A stretch of DNA of 64,000 nt from Elusimicrobiaceae bacterium (GCA_017546175.1 JAFYXM010000007.1:186001-250000), one strand, 5' to 3'; positions 51,390 to 60,755 are shown, numbered from the stretch's first letter. The notes: generated by a model from the letters alone, not told the origin. Made by a program: numbers and translations.

Positions 51390-52502
51390 TTAAGAATAAT
51401 GTTTAACTATAGAGGGATTTGCCAGTGCGCGGTTGGCAGCTTCACGCAAACCGGCTTTTTCTTCGCTTCCGGCAAAGATATGAATTGGAGCGATCCAACC
51501 CACTTGCCGTTTGATTTCTTGCGGAATATATTTACTAAACATCAGTCCGCCTGTTAGAATAATAAAATCTACTTTGCCTTCCAACACCACTGCTTGTGCG
51601 CCTATTTCCTTGGAAATTTGGTAAATCATGGCGTCTAAAGCTTCTTTGGCTTTTTCCGGGGTGGTGTTGATTAGAGATCCGGGGCGTTTTACGCCGCTGC
51701 CAATAAATTCTTCCAAGTCTTTAACGTCAGACGTACCGGTGTAGGCTACCAAACCGCCTTTGCCGCGCATTTTAAAATGAATGTCTTTGCGGGTATATTT
51801 TCCGCTGTAGCACATATCAGCTAAACAGGCCCCCGGTACAGAGCCGCTGCGTTGTGGCGTCATAGGGCCGTCCCCTTCATAACCGTTGCTAACGTCTATC
51901 ACTTTGCCGTGTTTGTGAGCGCCGACGGACACTCCGCCCCCGCCATGACAAACAATACAATTGACTTCTTCATACTGTTTGCCCATTTTTTCGGAAATTA
52001 AGCGGGCTACGCGTTTTTGATTAAGGGCATGAAAAATAGACAGGCGCGGATTTTCCGGCATGCCGCTGTAACGTGCCAAAGGCTGCATTTCATCAATGAC
52101 CACCGGATTGGCGATAAAGCACGGGCAATCTGCATACTGGGCGATTTCTTTGGCCAAAATACCGCCTAAATTGCAGGGGTGAATGCCGCCATAACGGCCG
52201 GTTTCCAAATCTGATACCATCTGTTCGTTGACGGCATATACACCACCCTCTACGGAGCGGATAAACCCGCCGCGGCCGATAACGGCATCTATTTCTTTTA
52301 AAGGAACATCATGGTCTAATAAATAGTCTAAGATTAATTTTTTACGCAACGGCAATTGTTCTGTTACGTTTTTTCCTTCGTATGGCTCTAAATCTGTGAT
52401 GGAATAGCGTACCGTTACTTCAAACACGGCACTTTCGCCTCGGTAGTAACCGATATCATCGGAGGTGGAACCGGGATTGATAACTAGGATATTGTATGGC
52501 AT
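51390..52502 (-). CDS. buk: butyrate kinase
   Basis: 370 residues from ATG 52502 (site GCGGAGAA); an upstream in-frame ATG would add 26 odd residues. Acetate/butyrate kinase fold: ILVINPGSTSDDIG at 5-18, GRGGFIRSVEGGVY near 78, CHGGGGVSVGAH near 185, LTGGLMFSKYI near 318. Makes ATP from acyl phosphate. With gdhA and lpd it fits amino-acid fermentation to short or branched acids, though the acyl-CoA-forming enzymes are not in the window. Confidence 0.92.
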   Translation of the reverse strand: MPYNILVINPGSTSDDIGYYRGESAVFEVTVRYSITDLEPYEGKNVTEQLPLRKKLILDYLLDHDVPLKEIDAVIGRGGFIRSVEGGVYAVNEQMVSDLETGRYGGIHPCNLGGILAKEIAQYADCPCFIANPVVIDEMQPLARYSGMPENPRLSIFHALNQKRVARLISEKMGKQYEEVNCIVCHGGGGVSVGAHKHGKVIDVSNGYEGDGPMTPQRSGSVPGACLADMCYSGKYTRKDIHFKMRGKGGLVAYTGTSDVKDLEEFIGSGVKRPGSLINTTPEKAKEALDAMIYQISKEIGAQAVVLEGKVDFIILTGGLMFSKYIPQEIKRQVGWIAPIHIFAGSEEKAGLREAANRALANPSIVKHYS

Positions 52503-52599
52503 ATTTTCTCCGCTTAGACTACGCCTATATTCTAACATTTTACGAGCCTTTCTGTGGAAAAGACATAGCCTTTTTTTCATTCTAACAAAAAAACAAAAA

Positions 52600-53307
52600 T
52601 TAAGGCTTTTTTTCTAAAAGGCTTACCAATTGGTCCGATAATTTTTTGATAAAAAATAAATCATTGCCCGACAAACGGGTCTTGTGAAATAAAGTGCGTA
52701 CCAATATTTGGCGTTGTTCGCATGAGAAATCTTGCTTAAAGTGAGCTGCTGTCATCAAGTTTTCCAACGAATTAATTACCAGCTCTGTCTGCTCAAAAGT
52801 AGGCAGTTTGGGCCCTTTGGGAGTGGTGTCTGCTTGGGAGCGTGCCAACTCATAACACGTCAAAATAACGGCTTGCGCCAAGTTTACAGACGGCTGTTTG
52901 GCTGTGGTGGGGATATGCATGGCTGCGGTACACATCTCTATATCCTCATTAGAAAGCCCTGTTTTTTCATTGCCAAATACCAGCGCAATTTTTTCTGCAT
53001 TATAGTTTTGTAACCAAGCAGAAAGCTGCGGCAAGGCCACAATTTGCTCATTGAGTTGACGGTTTTTCAGTGCCGTGGTGGCAATACTTAAATGACAATC
53101 GGCCAAGGCCTGAGGTAAAGAAGAAAACAATTTTGCATTTTGCAAAATATCTTGCGCGCCTACCGCGCTGACGGCTATTTGCCAAGTGGGCAAATAAGGC
53201 TCCACTACACGCAATTCGCTTAGGCCAAAATTAGCCATGGCACGGGCAGCGGCGCCGATATTGTTGGGGTCTCTGGGGCGAACCAGTACAATGGTAAATT
53301 TGTTCAT
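52600..53307 (-). CDS. trmJ: tRNA 2'-O-methyltransferase, TrmJ type
   Basis: 235 residues, SPOUT fold. N-terminal VLVRPRDPNNIGAAARAMANFG at 8-29 and the SAM knot ALVFGNEKTGLSNEDIEMC near 125, then IPTTAKQPSVNLAQAVIL. Methylates position 32 of tRNAs. Translationally coupled to lpd (4-nt overlap). Confidence 0.92.
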   Translation of the reverse strand: MNKFTIVLVRPRDPNNIGAAARAMANFGLSELRVVEPYLPTWQIAVSAVGAQDILQNAKLFSSLPQALADCHLSIATTALKNRQLNEQIVALPQLSAWLQNYNAEKIALVFGNEKTGLSNEDIEMCTAAMHIPTTAKQPSVNLAQAVILTCYELARSQADTTPKGPKLPTFEQTELVINSLENLMTAAHFKQDFSCEQRQILVRTLFHKTRLSGNDLFFIKKLSDQLVSLLEKKP

Positions 53308-54677
53308 TTGGCCAAAGCATCTCCGATAGATTCACAAACTGTCGGATGCGGAAAGATGACATTTTTTAGCTGCTCTACGGTTAACCCCGCTTGAAGAGCA
53401 ACGGTAATACTGCTGATGATTTCCGATGCGTTAGGCGCGGCCATTACCGCTCCTAAAATTTTGTCGGAATTTTTGTCTGCAATGACTTCTACAAATCCTT
53501 CTGCTGCGTCCATGGTTAAAGATCTTCCGTTAGCCAGCATAAAATATTTATAGGTTTTAATTTCTAAACCTTTTTCTTGTGCCTGTTGTTTGCCTAGACC
53601 TACAGAGGCTAGCTCCGGAGAAGTATATACTGCATTGGGTACTAAATCATTATTGTAGGTGGTCGGTTTGCCACAAATATTGCCGGCGGCTACGGCAGCT
53701 TGGCGGGTGGCGGCATGAGCCAAAAGCGAAAGCCCCGTTACATCGCCTGCGGCATAAATATTTTCAGTAATTTGCATGGTTTGAGGGTTAACGTTTTTGA
53801 GTCCTTTTCTGTCCCATTGCAAACCGGCATTTTCGGCTTTAAGTTCGGTTAAGTCGCAGCTGCGGCCAATGGCGGCCAGTATTACTTCAGATTCAATATG
53901 GGTGCCGTCTTCTAAAGTCAAAATCTTTCTCTCGTTTTCCACACGCGCATCAATGGCCTTTTTACCTAAAAGCAAAGTGACTCCGCGTTTTCGCAAATTA
54001 GTTTCAATAACGCGGCTTAATCCTTCATCTAAGGTGGGTAAAAGGCGGTTTTGCATTTCAATAACGGATACTTTAACGCCTAAAGAAGACATCAATGTGG
54101 CAAACTCACAGCCGATTACACCGCCGCCCACAATGGTCAACGTTTGGGGCAGTTGCGGCAGGGTAAAAATATTGCTGTTATCGTAAATATGCTCTTTAAT
54201 CTTATCAAACGGCGGTGGCACAAAAGCCGTGCTTCCGGTGCAGATAATGGCATAATCAAAGCAGATTTCTTTTTCTTCTTGTTCGGTTTTGACGATTAAA
54301 GTGTTTGTGTCTTTAAAAGAGGCAATTGCTGTAATGAGATTTATCTTGGCTTGGCGAAACAGAGCGTTGATGCCTAATGTTAATTTATTGGTAACGGCCT
54401 GTTGGCGAGTTTGAATTTTTTTCCAAGACAAATGTTGTAAAACCGTTTGAGCCGCATCAGCAGAGCCTTCTTCACATAAAGAGGAAATGTTTTTAATTAC
54501 ATCAAAACGATGTGCCGCGTCTAACAAAGATTTAGACGGAATACATCCGCTATTAAGACAAACGCCTCCAAGGTGGGCTTTTTCCACCACGGTTACTTGC
54601 GCACCTAGTTTAGCTGCGGTTAAGGCAGCCGGATATCCGGCAGGGCCGGCACCGATGACTACTACTTTTATAGACAT
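53304..54677 (-). CDS. lpd: dihydrolipoyl dehydrogenase
   Basis: 457 residues. FAD loop VIGAGPAGYPAALTAAKLG at 7-25, redox disulfide GGVCLNSGCIPSK near 38-50, NAD loop GGGVIGCEFATLM near 182, and C-terminal HPTVCES with the active His and Glu. Reoxidises dihydrolipoamide in 2-oxoacid dehydrogenase or glycine cleavage complexes. No partner subunits are adjacent; instead it leads trmJ. Confidence 0.93.
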   Translation of the reverse strand: MSIKVVVIGAGPAGYPAALTAAKLGAQVTVVEKAHLGGVCLNSGCIPSKSLLDAAHRFDVIKNISSLCEEGSADAAQTVLQHLSWKKIQTRQQAVTNKLTLGINALFRQAKINLITAIASFKDTNTLIVKTEQEEKEICFDYAIICTGSTAFVPPPFDKIKEHIYDNSNIFTLPQLPQTLTIVGGGVIGCEFATLMSSLGVKVSVIEMQNRLLPTLDEGLSRVIETNLRKRGVTLLLGKKAIDARVENERKILTLEDGTHIESEVILAAIGRSCDLTELKAENAGLQWDRKGLKNVNPQTMQITENIYAAGDVTGLSLLAHAATRQAAVAAGNICGKPTTYNNDLVPNAVYTSPELASVGLGKQQAQEKGLEIKTYKYFMLANGRSLTMDAAEGFVEVIADKNSDKILGAVMAAPNASEIISSITVALQAGLTVEQLKNVIFPHPTVCESIGDALAK

Positions 54678-54706
54678 AGAAATCCCCTAAAAAGAAACTT
54701 TCTTGT

Positions 54707-54715
54707 ATTTTAGCA
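54707..54715 (-). promoter_or_regulatory. extended -10 promoter of lpd
   Basis: Minus strand TGC TAAAAT; a TAGGGGAT ribosome-binding site follows. Lies back to back with the radC promoter. Confidence 0.5.
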
Positions 54716-54737
54716 TTAAAAAATATCAGAAAAAACA

Positions 54738-54743
54738 TATAAT
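54738..54743 (+). promoter_or_regulatory. -10 box of radC, leaderless layout
   Basis: TATAAT, 6 nt before ATG 54750, no ribosome-binding site. Confidence 0.55.
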
Positions 54744-54749
54744 TAAATT

Positions 54750-55439
54750 ATGTCTGCTAAAATAAAACCCTCCTATCTAGGACATAGAGAGCGAATTCGG
54801 GAGAAATTTGCTGCCGGCGGTTTGGATCATTTTTTAGATCATGAAACGCTGGAGCTTTTGCTTACTTACGCTATTGCCCGAAAAGATACCAAGCCTTTGG
54901 CTTGGGCCTTGCTCAAACGTTTTGGCAGTTTGTCTGCAGTATTGGACGCATCGGTGGAGGAGCTTTGCTCCGTCAGAGGAATCGGGCGGCAAAGTGCTTT
55001 GTATCTAAAACTTATTCGCGGCGTATTTAAAAAATATTCTTTAGATGAAGTAAAAGAAAAAGTAACCATTCGTACACCGGAGCAAGTGATAAATTATTGT
55101 AAAGCTTCTTTGGCGGGTAATAGTGACGAGTGTTTGGAGTTGATCTATTTATCCATTCGCAATACGGTCATTAAGACTGAAATTATTGCCAGTGGAGATT
55201 TGGACCGCGTGAGCGTATCCCCGCGTAAAGTGGTAGAATGTGCTTTGGCAGCCAAAGCGGCGGCGGTAATTTTGGTACATAATCACCCATCGGGAGATCC
55301 GACCCCTTCCATGGAAGATATTTTGCTGACCAAAGAGATTGTTCGCTCGGCGGCACTTTTGGGAATAGCCGTGCATGACCATATTATTGTGGGAAAGGGC
55401 ACTCATTACAGTTTAAAAGCAAACGGGAAAATCGCATGA
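54750..55439 (+). CDS. radC: RadC family protein
   Basis: 229 residues. Helix-hairpin-helix region (ELCSVRGIGRQSALYLKLI near 75) and a JAB/MPN metalloprotease-like domain (about 105-229) with HNHPSGDPTPSMED carrying the two His, Ser and Asp ligands. Once linked to DNA repair; its true role is unsettled. Its stop overlaps the cyuA start by 4 nt. Confidence 0.93.
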   Translation: MSAKIKPSYLGHRERIREKFAAGGLDHFLDHETLELLLTYAIARKDTKPLAWALLKRFGSLSAVLDASVEELCSVRGIGRQSALYLKLIRGVFKKYSLDEVKEKVTIRTPEQVINYCKASLAGNSDECLELIYLSIRNTVIKTEIIASGDLDRVSVSPRKVVECALAAKAAAVILVHNHPSGDPTPSMEDILLTKEIVRSAALLGIAVHDHIIVGKGTHYSLKANGKIA

Positions 55440-56719
55440 ATATATTAAAGGAAGTTTTAAAACATCAAGTTTATCCGGCCATGGGTTGCACAGAGCCTGT
55501 GTCTGTGGCTTTATGTGCCGCTTATGCGGCGGCAGAGCTGACGGGGAAAGTGAGCCACGCTCATTTTCGGTTGGATGCGGGTACTTATAAAAACGGTTGC
55601 GGCGTGCGTATTCCCAATACGGACGGCGAGAAGGGAAATTTATTGGCTGCGGCCATGGGGCTTTTGATTGCGCGACCCGATTTACAAATGGAAATTTTGT
55701 CCGGTGCCGATAAAGAGCTTTTGCAAAAAGCGAAAGAATTGGTGGAAGAGAAAAAAGTAATTTTAGAGGTCGCTGCCCAAAAGCAAGGTTTTTATATAGA
55801 GGCTGATTTACAAGGGGAAAACGGCGATAAAGTGCTGTGTGTTATTTCCGGCAGTCACACCCATGTTACTTATCTGTCTAAAAACGGAAAAGTGCTTAGA
55901 GACAGCCAAGTGCAAGAAGATAAAGCAGACGCGCATACTTTTAAAGAAGAATTGAAAAAAGCTACGCTGGCAGATTTAATTGCGTGGGCCGATAATGCCG
56001 ATGGAGAAGATTTAACTTATATCAAAAAAGGCGTAGAAATGAACTTGAAAGCAGCCGAGCTGGGGCAAGCTTTGCAAAAGGTAGGCTTTTACATTAAAGA
56101 ATTGGTGCGTAAACGGCTTTTGCACATGGATTTGATTACTTCTACCAAAATTTTAACCGCCTGTGCGGCTGACGCGCGCATGGACGGACAAGCCGTGCCC
56201 GTGATGAGTAGCGGAGAGTCCGGTAACCAAGGGGTAGTAACCATTTTGGTACCGTGGAAAGTGGGCAAAGAAATGGAAGTGCCGGAAGAGAAAATTTTAA
56301 AAAGTATTGCACTTTCTCACCTGTTAAACGGATATGTAAAAGTGTTCACGGGGGAACTGGCCCCCATTTGCGGTTGTGCTATTGCTGCGGGGGTGGGAGC
56401 TACGGCGGCCATCGTGTACCAACAGCGCGACGGCAATATCCCTGCGATGACCTTGGCTATTAATAATATCATCAGCGATATCGGCGGTATGCTGTGTGAC
56501 GGGGCCAAAAGCGGTTGTGCGCTGAAAGTGGTCAGCTCTGCCGATGCGGCCATTCGCAGTGCGTTTATGGGTATTAACGATTACGGCATTACCGAAGTGG
56601 AAGGTTTTGTGGGGCGCAGTGCCGAGGAAACCATACAAAACTTGGGCAATATTTCTACCGTAGGTATGAGGGCGGTGGACCCGATGATTGTAGGCATCAT
56701 GCAAGAAAAAATGAAGTAA
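55436..56719 (+). CDS. cyuA: L-cysteine desulfidase (UPF0597, CyuA/YhaM family)
   Basis: 427 residues. Related to the iron-sulfur serine dehydratase alpha domain: PAMGCTEPVSVAL at 14-26, GVRIPNTDGEKGNLLAAAMG near 58, SSGESGNQGVVTILVPW near 263, CGCAIAAGVGATAAIV near 312 and GMLCDGAKSGCALK near 352. The conserved cysteines should hold a 4Fe-4S cluster. Cleaves cysteine to pyruvate, ammonia and sulfide in anaerobes. Coupled to radC for no obvious functional reason. Confidence 0.88.
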   Translation: MNILKEVLKHQVYPAMGCTEPVSVALCAAYAAAELTGKVSHAHFRLDAGTYKNGCGVRIPNTDGEKGNLLAAAMGLLIARPDLQMEILSGADKELLQKAKELVEEKKVILEVAAQKQGFYIEADLQGENGDKVLCVISGSHTHVTYLSKNGKVLRDSQVQEDKADAHTFKEELKKATLADLIAWADNADGEDLTYIKKGVEMNLKAAELGQALQKVGFYIKELVRKRLLHMDLITSTKILTACAADARMDGQAVPVMSSGESGNQGVVTILVPWKVGKEMEVPEEKILKSIALSHLLNGYVKVFTGELAPICGCAIAAGVGATAAIVYQQRDGNIPAMTLAINNIISDIGGMLCDGAKSGCALKVVSSADAAIRSAFMGINDYGITEVEGFVGRSAEETIQNLGNISTVGMRAVDPMIVGIMQEKMK

Positions 56720-56814
56720 AAAGTCCTTCGGTTATTTATATTTCATACACAGGGTAAAACATGAAGTTTTACCCTGTGTTGGTTAATTTTCTTGATGAAG
56801 AAGCAGTTTGAAAT

Positions 56815-56823
56815 TGCTATAAT
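56815..56823 (+). promoter_or_regulatory. extended -10 promoter of pilin 4
   Basis: TGC TATAAT. A possible -35 TTGATG (56792-56797) would leave a 20-nt spacer without a T-run. Confidence 0.55.
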
Positions 56824-56857
56824 TTTTTTGTTAATAAAACAAAAAGGAGTTTGATTT

Positions 56858-57322
56858 ATGAAAAAGGGTTTTACTTTAATTGAATTGTTGGTAGTAGTGC
56901 TTATTATAGGTATTTTGTCTGCGGTAGCTTTACCACAATATAGAAAAGCGGTGGAAAAATCTAAAACAGCAGAGGCCTTGGTAATACTTCGCAAAATTTA
57001 TGACAATTATAAAATGATAGAATTGGCAGATGCTATTCAAAATTGTGCGGTAGACGGACGTATGTTTGAAGACTTGGAGGGCCTCGCGGAAGGTCCTGCG
57101 GGTTTGTTATCCACTCAAAGACAAGGAAAACATTATTGTTATCTTACAGGATTAAGAACAACGGCATATCCGGGAACCTGTCAAAGCGGAGTTTCTCTTT
57201 ATCCCAGTAGCGGTATCGATTATCACTTAGAGCTTCGCCATACGGAAGGATTTGACAGCTTACAATGTGTCGGTCATACAGATTTTGGCACAAGTTTTTG
57301 TAAATCTTTTGTCGTGAAATAA
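56858..57322 (+). CDS. type IV pilin-like protein 4
   Basis: 154 residues. [20 protein letters not shown] start, cleavage after Gly4, site AAAAAGGAG. Head with five cysteines; C-terminus CVGHTDFGTSFCKSF keeps the spaced cysteine pair followed by Lys. Isolated, own promoter and terminator, like pilins 1 and 3. Confidence 0.9.
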   Translation: MKKGFTLIELLVVVLIIGILSAVALPQYRKAVEKSKTAEALVILRKIYDNYKMIELADAIQNCAVDGRMFEDLEGLAEGPAGLLSTQRQGKHYCYLTGLRTTAYPGTCQSGVSLYPSSGIDYHLELRHTEGFDSLQCVGHTDFGTSFCKSFVVK

Positions 57323-57332
57323 AAATTTAAAT

Positions 57333-57364
57333 AAAAAAACCCCCGCTTTTGGCGGGGGTTTTTT
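57333..57364. terminator. bidirectional terminator pilin 4 / permease
   Basis: AACCCCCGC / GCGGGGGTT stem, long A-run and T-run. Confidence 0.88.
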
Positions 57365-57378
57365 GATATTCAAAAAAC

Positions 57379-58701
57379 TTAGTTGGCTTGCGGGGTGTGT
57401 TTGTATTTAAAGATAAATGCAAACGCGATGGCTACCACCAAAGCATAAGCCGCAAAGATAAACCAAGAGTTGGCCCAACCGGAGGCAATAGCTTGGGATA
57501 CATCAGCCGGATACACTGCACCGGCGGCCAAAGGACCGTTGGCTTCTACGTAAGCATTGACGGTGTTGTTGACAAATTTGTCCACAATTTCTTGTGCGCC
57601 CAACATACCAATCGTAGCACCTACGCCGTTGGTCATTAAGATAAATAAACCTTGGGCACTGGAGCGGATAGACTCATCCGTTTCTTTTTCCACGAACAAA
57701 GAGCCTGACACGTTAAAGAAGTCAAACGCTACCCCGTACACAATCATGGAAAGCACGAGCAAGGTAATACCGCCAAACGTGACCGGATTACCAAGGCCGA
57801 ACAAACCAAAGCGCAAGACCCAAGCAAACATACTGATGAGCATTACTTTCTTGATGCCGAAGCGTTTTAAGAAGAACGGAATTAACAAAATACAGAACGT
57901 TTCGGAAATTTGAGACAAAGAAATCAAGGCATTGGCATTGCTGGCACCCCAGGAACCGGCTAAGCCGGCTAAGCTGTTGTAACTATGAATAAACGGGTTG
58001 GCATAGCCGTTGGTGATTTGCAAGCAGCTGCCGAGCAAAATGGAGAAGATAAAAAACACAGCCATTTTTTTGTCTTTAAACAAGGCAAATGCTTTCAGCC
58101 CCATTGCTTCAGCAAAAGATTTCTTTTCGCCGGCTTTGGCCACGGGACATTCGGGCAAGGTAAAGCTGTAGATAGCCAGAGCAACGCCTAAAGCGGCGGA
58201 CAAATACCATTGAGCAAAGGTGTTTTGAAAGCCCGTGAAATTGGAGACCAACATCGTACAAATAAAACCGATTGTACCCCAAATACGAATCGGGGGGAAA
58301 GCGGAAACGGGGTCCAAATTCACTTTGTGCAAGCTGGTGTAGGCTACAGAGTTGGAGATACCTAAGGTAGGCATATAGAAAGCTACACTAAACGTATAAC
58401 AGGTATAAATGGCTTTAAAGCTGACTTCAGCTTGAGATCCGAAGTAAGCCGCACCGGCCATAAATACAGCCCCTAAGAAGTGGCACAATCCCAACATTTT
58501 TTGGGCGGGCAACCAGCGGTCAGCCAAGATGCCGATAATAGCCGGCATGAAAATAGACACAAAGCCTTGCGTGGCATAGAACAGGCCAATATATTGTGCC
58601 AGCCCCACGTTTGCTAAAAAAGCACCCATGGAGGTCAAATAAGCACCCCAGACGGCAAACTGGAGGAAGTTCATGATGATGAGGCGAAGTTTCATGTTCA
58701 T
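57379..58701 (-). CDS. nucleoside:H+ symporter, NupG/XapB family
   Basis: 440 residues, 12 membrane helices, major facilitator superfamily. N-terminus MKLRLIIMNFLQFAVWGAYL, GILADRWLPAQKMLG near 60 (the loop 2-3 motif), GIMGTIGFI-like IRIWGTIGFICTM near 140, and MIVYGVAFDFFNVSGSLFVE near 318, all typical of the NupG group. Imports nucleosides with protons and supplies cdd and the nucleoside phosphorylase. Confidence 0.9.
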   Translation of the reverse strand: MNMKLRLIIMNFLQFAVWGAYLTSMGAFLANVGLAQYIGLFYATQGFVSIFMPAIIGILADRWLPAQKMLGLCHFLGAVFMAGAAYFGSQAEVSFKAIYTCYTFSVAFYMPTLGISNSVAYTSLHKVNLDPVSAFPPIRIWGTIGFICTMLVSNFTGFQNTFAQWYLSAALGVALAIYSFTLPECPVAKAGEKKSFAEAMGLKAFALFKDKKMAVFFIFSILLGSCLQITNGYANPFIHSYNSLAGLAGSWGASNANALISLSQISETFCILLIPFFLKRFGIKKVMLISMFAWVLRFGLFGLGNPVTFGGITLLVLSMIVYGVAFDFFNVSGSLFVEKETDESIRSSAQGLFILMTNGVGATIGMLGAQEIVDKFVNNTVNAYVEANGPLAAGAVYPADVSQAIASGWANSWFIFAAYALVVAIAFAFIFKYKHTPQAN

Positions 58702-58855
58702 AAGCGTGTTTTTGCAACTGTGAATCAGTACAATCTCCTAATTGTTTGTCAGATTTTAGGCAGGTACGGCAAACATCATCTTACAAAACCTATTGTACAA
58801 AAAATATATAATATGTGTAATACAGATATTCCCCACTCGGGAACAGGAGGAAAAC

Positions 58856-59350
58856 ATGGCTGATTACAGTTTTGATGTGGTAAGCAAAGTAGATTTAAAC
58901 GTAATTTCTGAAGCGGTAACCGCGGCAGACAAAGAAATTGCCAACCGCTATGATTTTAAAGGAACCAATTCCAGCATTGAGCTTAACGAAAAAGAAAATG
59001 AATTAAAGCTCCATTCCAGTGACGAATATAAGGTGGCTGCTTTGCGTGATGTGCTTTTTACGCGCCTTGCCAAACGCGGTGTGGCACTTAAAAACTTAAC
59101 CCAAGGCAAAGTAGAATCTGCCTTAGGCGGTAATGCCAAACAAAGCATCAAAATTCAACAGGGTATTCCGTCTGACAAAGCGAAAGAAATTTCTAAATAC
59201 ATTAAAGATGCCAAGCTTAAAGTAGCCGCTTCTATTCAGGGCGATCAGCTGCGTGTGTCTTCTAAATCTAAAGATGAATTGCAAGCCACTATGGCCAAAT
59301 TACGTGAAAAAGACTTTGGCTTAGATTTGCAATTTACCAACTACAGATAG
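58856..59350 (+). CDS. yajQ: YajQ family nucleotide-binding protein
   Basis: 164 residues from the ATG after AGGAGGAAA. MADYSFDVVSKVDLNVISEA at 1-20, NRYDFKGTNSSIELNEKEN near 32, IKIQQGIPSDKAKEISKYIK near 103. Two ferredoxin-like lobes; members bind cyclic di-GMP in Xanthomonas and also RNA or GTP. Given two c-di-GMP-type proteins in this window a receptor role is possible. 8 nt before the next gene. Confidence 0.92.
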   Translation: MADYSFDVVSKVDLNVISEAVTAADKEIANRYDFKGTNSSIELNEKENELKLHSSDEYKVAALRDVLFTRLAKRGVALKNLTQGKVESALGGNAKQSIKIQQGIPSDKAKEISKYIKDAKLKVAASIQGDQLRVSSKSKDELQATMAKLREKDFGLDLQFTNYR

Positions 59351-59358
59351 GAGCTGTC

Positions 59359-60606
59359 ATGAAAAAATTGATTTCTACGGCTTTGCTGTGTGCATTGAGT
59401 GCAAGCTTATTTGCTGCTAATGATGCTACGCTGAGCTTTTACCAAAAACAATCTTTAATGAAAGGAAATACTTCTAGAGAAGACCGTGCTTTTGCCGCAG
59501 CCTTGGCTAGAGATACTGCTTTGTGGATTGCCGCCCACCCGCAAGATCCCGAAGTGAAAACGGCTCTTTTGATGCAAGCAGATTATTATCTGCGCGCACG
59601 GGAAGAGGCCAAAGCCTTGGTAACTTTGTATCAAGTGCGTTTTTATTTTCCTGCTGCTCAAGATTTAACTTTGCTTTCTTCCAATGTTGAACTGGCTATG
59701 GAAAACTTGAACCGCTCTCAAAAAGCCCAAGCTTTGAAAATTTTAGCCACCGATACTTCTGCATTAACGGCAACACAAAAACAGACTGTGTTGTTGGAAA
59801 CCTTGGTAAAAGGAAAACTGGAAAAAATTTACGAGCCGGTAGCAGATTTATTTGAAGATTTTTTTACCAAAAATCGCGACTATGCCGATAATGATAAATT
59901 GACCCTGTTGTACGGAGATTGGCATCGCCAAAACGGTAATTACAATGCTGCCGTTTTAGAATATAAGAAAGTAAATGAACTTTTTGACGATACTCCGTAC
60001 AAAGCGGCCAGTCTTCGTATGGCAGCTGATGTATATGGCGGTGATTTAGACGACTATGAAACGGCGATTACGCTCTACAACCAAGTCTTAAAACAATATC
60101 CGGACTCTGCCGAAAAAGGCATTGTCTATAAACACATGGCTGTGATGGAAGAAAACCGCAAAGACTACAGTGCGGCTTTGGCCTATTATCAAAGAGCTAT
60201 TACCGAGTTAGGTGCCAAGCCCGCTGCTTACGAAGCTTGGACCGGTAAGGCTGATGTGCTGATTAAAAATAAAGACTTTCAAGCTGCTTATGATACGCAA
60301 GTTAAAACGGCTGAGCTTTTTGCCTCCAACGAGGAGAAATATGTAGGTGCTTTAACAGCAGCAGCAGAAACAGCCCATCGCCGCTTAAAAGACCCTGCCC
60401 AACAGGCGGCTGCCTTGGATAAAATTTTGTTAGTTTATCCGCAAACGCGTACCGCGCCCGAAGTGATGTATGATTTGGGTTATGCTTTGGAAAAACAAGG
60501 AAAAAATAGTCAAGCTGTAGCTACTTATAAAAGATTGATTATTAATTATCCGACGGATCATTATGCAGGTCGCGCACAGAGCCGCATGAGCAAGTTGGAA
60601 AAGTAA
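59359..60606 (+). CDS. exported tetratricopeptide-repeat protein
   Basis: 415 residues. Signal peptide 1-19 (cut near SLFAAN), then helical repeats over nearly the whole length; clear units near 200-300 (DDYETAITLYNQVLKQYPDS, KDYSAALAYYQRAI) and 360-410. Resembles BamD/YbgF-like periplasmic scaffolds. Probably binds envelope partners; identity unknown. Ribosome-binding site TAGGAGC; co-transcribed with yajQ. Confidence 0.8.
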   Translation: MKKLISTALLCALSASLFAANDATLSFYQKQSLMKGNTSREDRAFAAALARDTALWIAAHPQDPEVKTALLMQADYYLRAREEAKALVTLYQVRFYFPAAQDLTLLSSNVELAMENLNRSQKAQALKILATDTSALTATQKQTVLLETLVKGKLEKIYEPVADLFEDFFTKNRDYADNDKLTLLYGDWHRQNGNYNAAVLEYKKVNELFDDTPYKAASLRMAADVYGGDLDDYETAITLYNQVLKQYPDSAEKGIVYKHMAVMEENRKDYSAALAYYQRAITELGAKPAAYEAWTGKADVLIKNKDFQAAYDTQVKTAELFASNEEKYVGALTAAAETAHRRLKDPAQQAAALDKILLVYPQTRTAPEVMYDLGYALEKQGKNSQAVATYKRLIINYPTDHYAGRAQSRMSKLEK

Positions 60607-60629
60607 AAAAGTTTTTGATTGTTTGTTTA

Positions 60630-60668
60630 TACACCGCGTAAGACTTTATGTTTTACGCGGTGTTATTA
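60630..60668 (+). terminator. terminator of yajQ operon
   Basis: ACACCGCGTAA / TTACGCGGTGT stem, weak T-rich tail. Confidence 0.75.
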
Positions 60669-60740
60669 TTTTTATAATGAATCATTTTTGCCATGAATGA
60701 TAATTCTTCTTTATTTATTACGCGGAGAAAATTTCCATTT

Positions 60741-60749
60741 TGCTAAAAT
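60741..60749 (+). promoter_or_regulatory. extended -10 of dedA, leaderless layout
   Basis: TGC TAAAAT, 6 nt before ATG 60756. Confidence 0.55.
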
Positions 60750-60755
60750 ATATCT

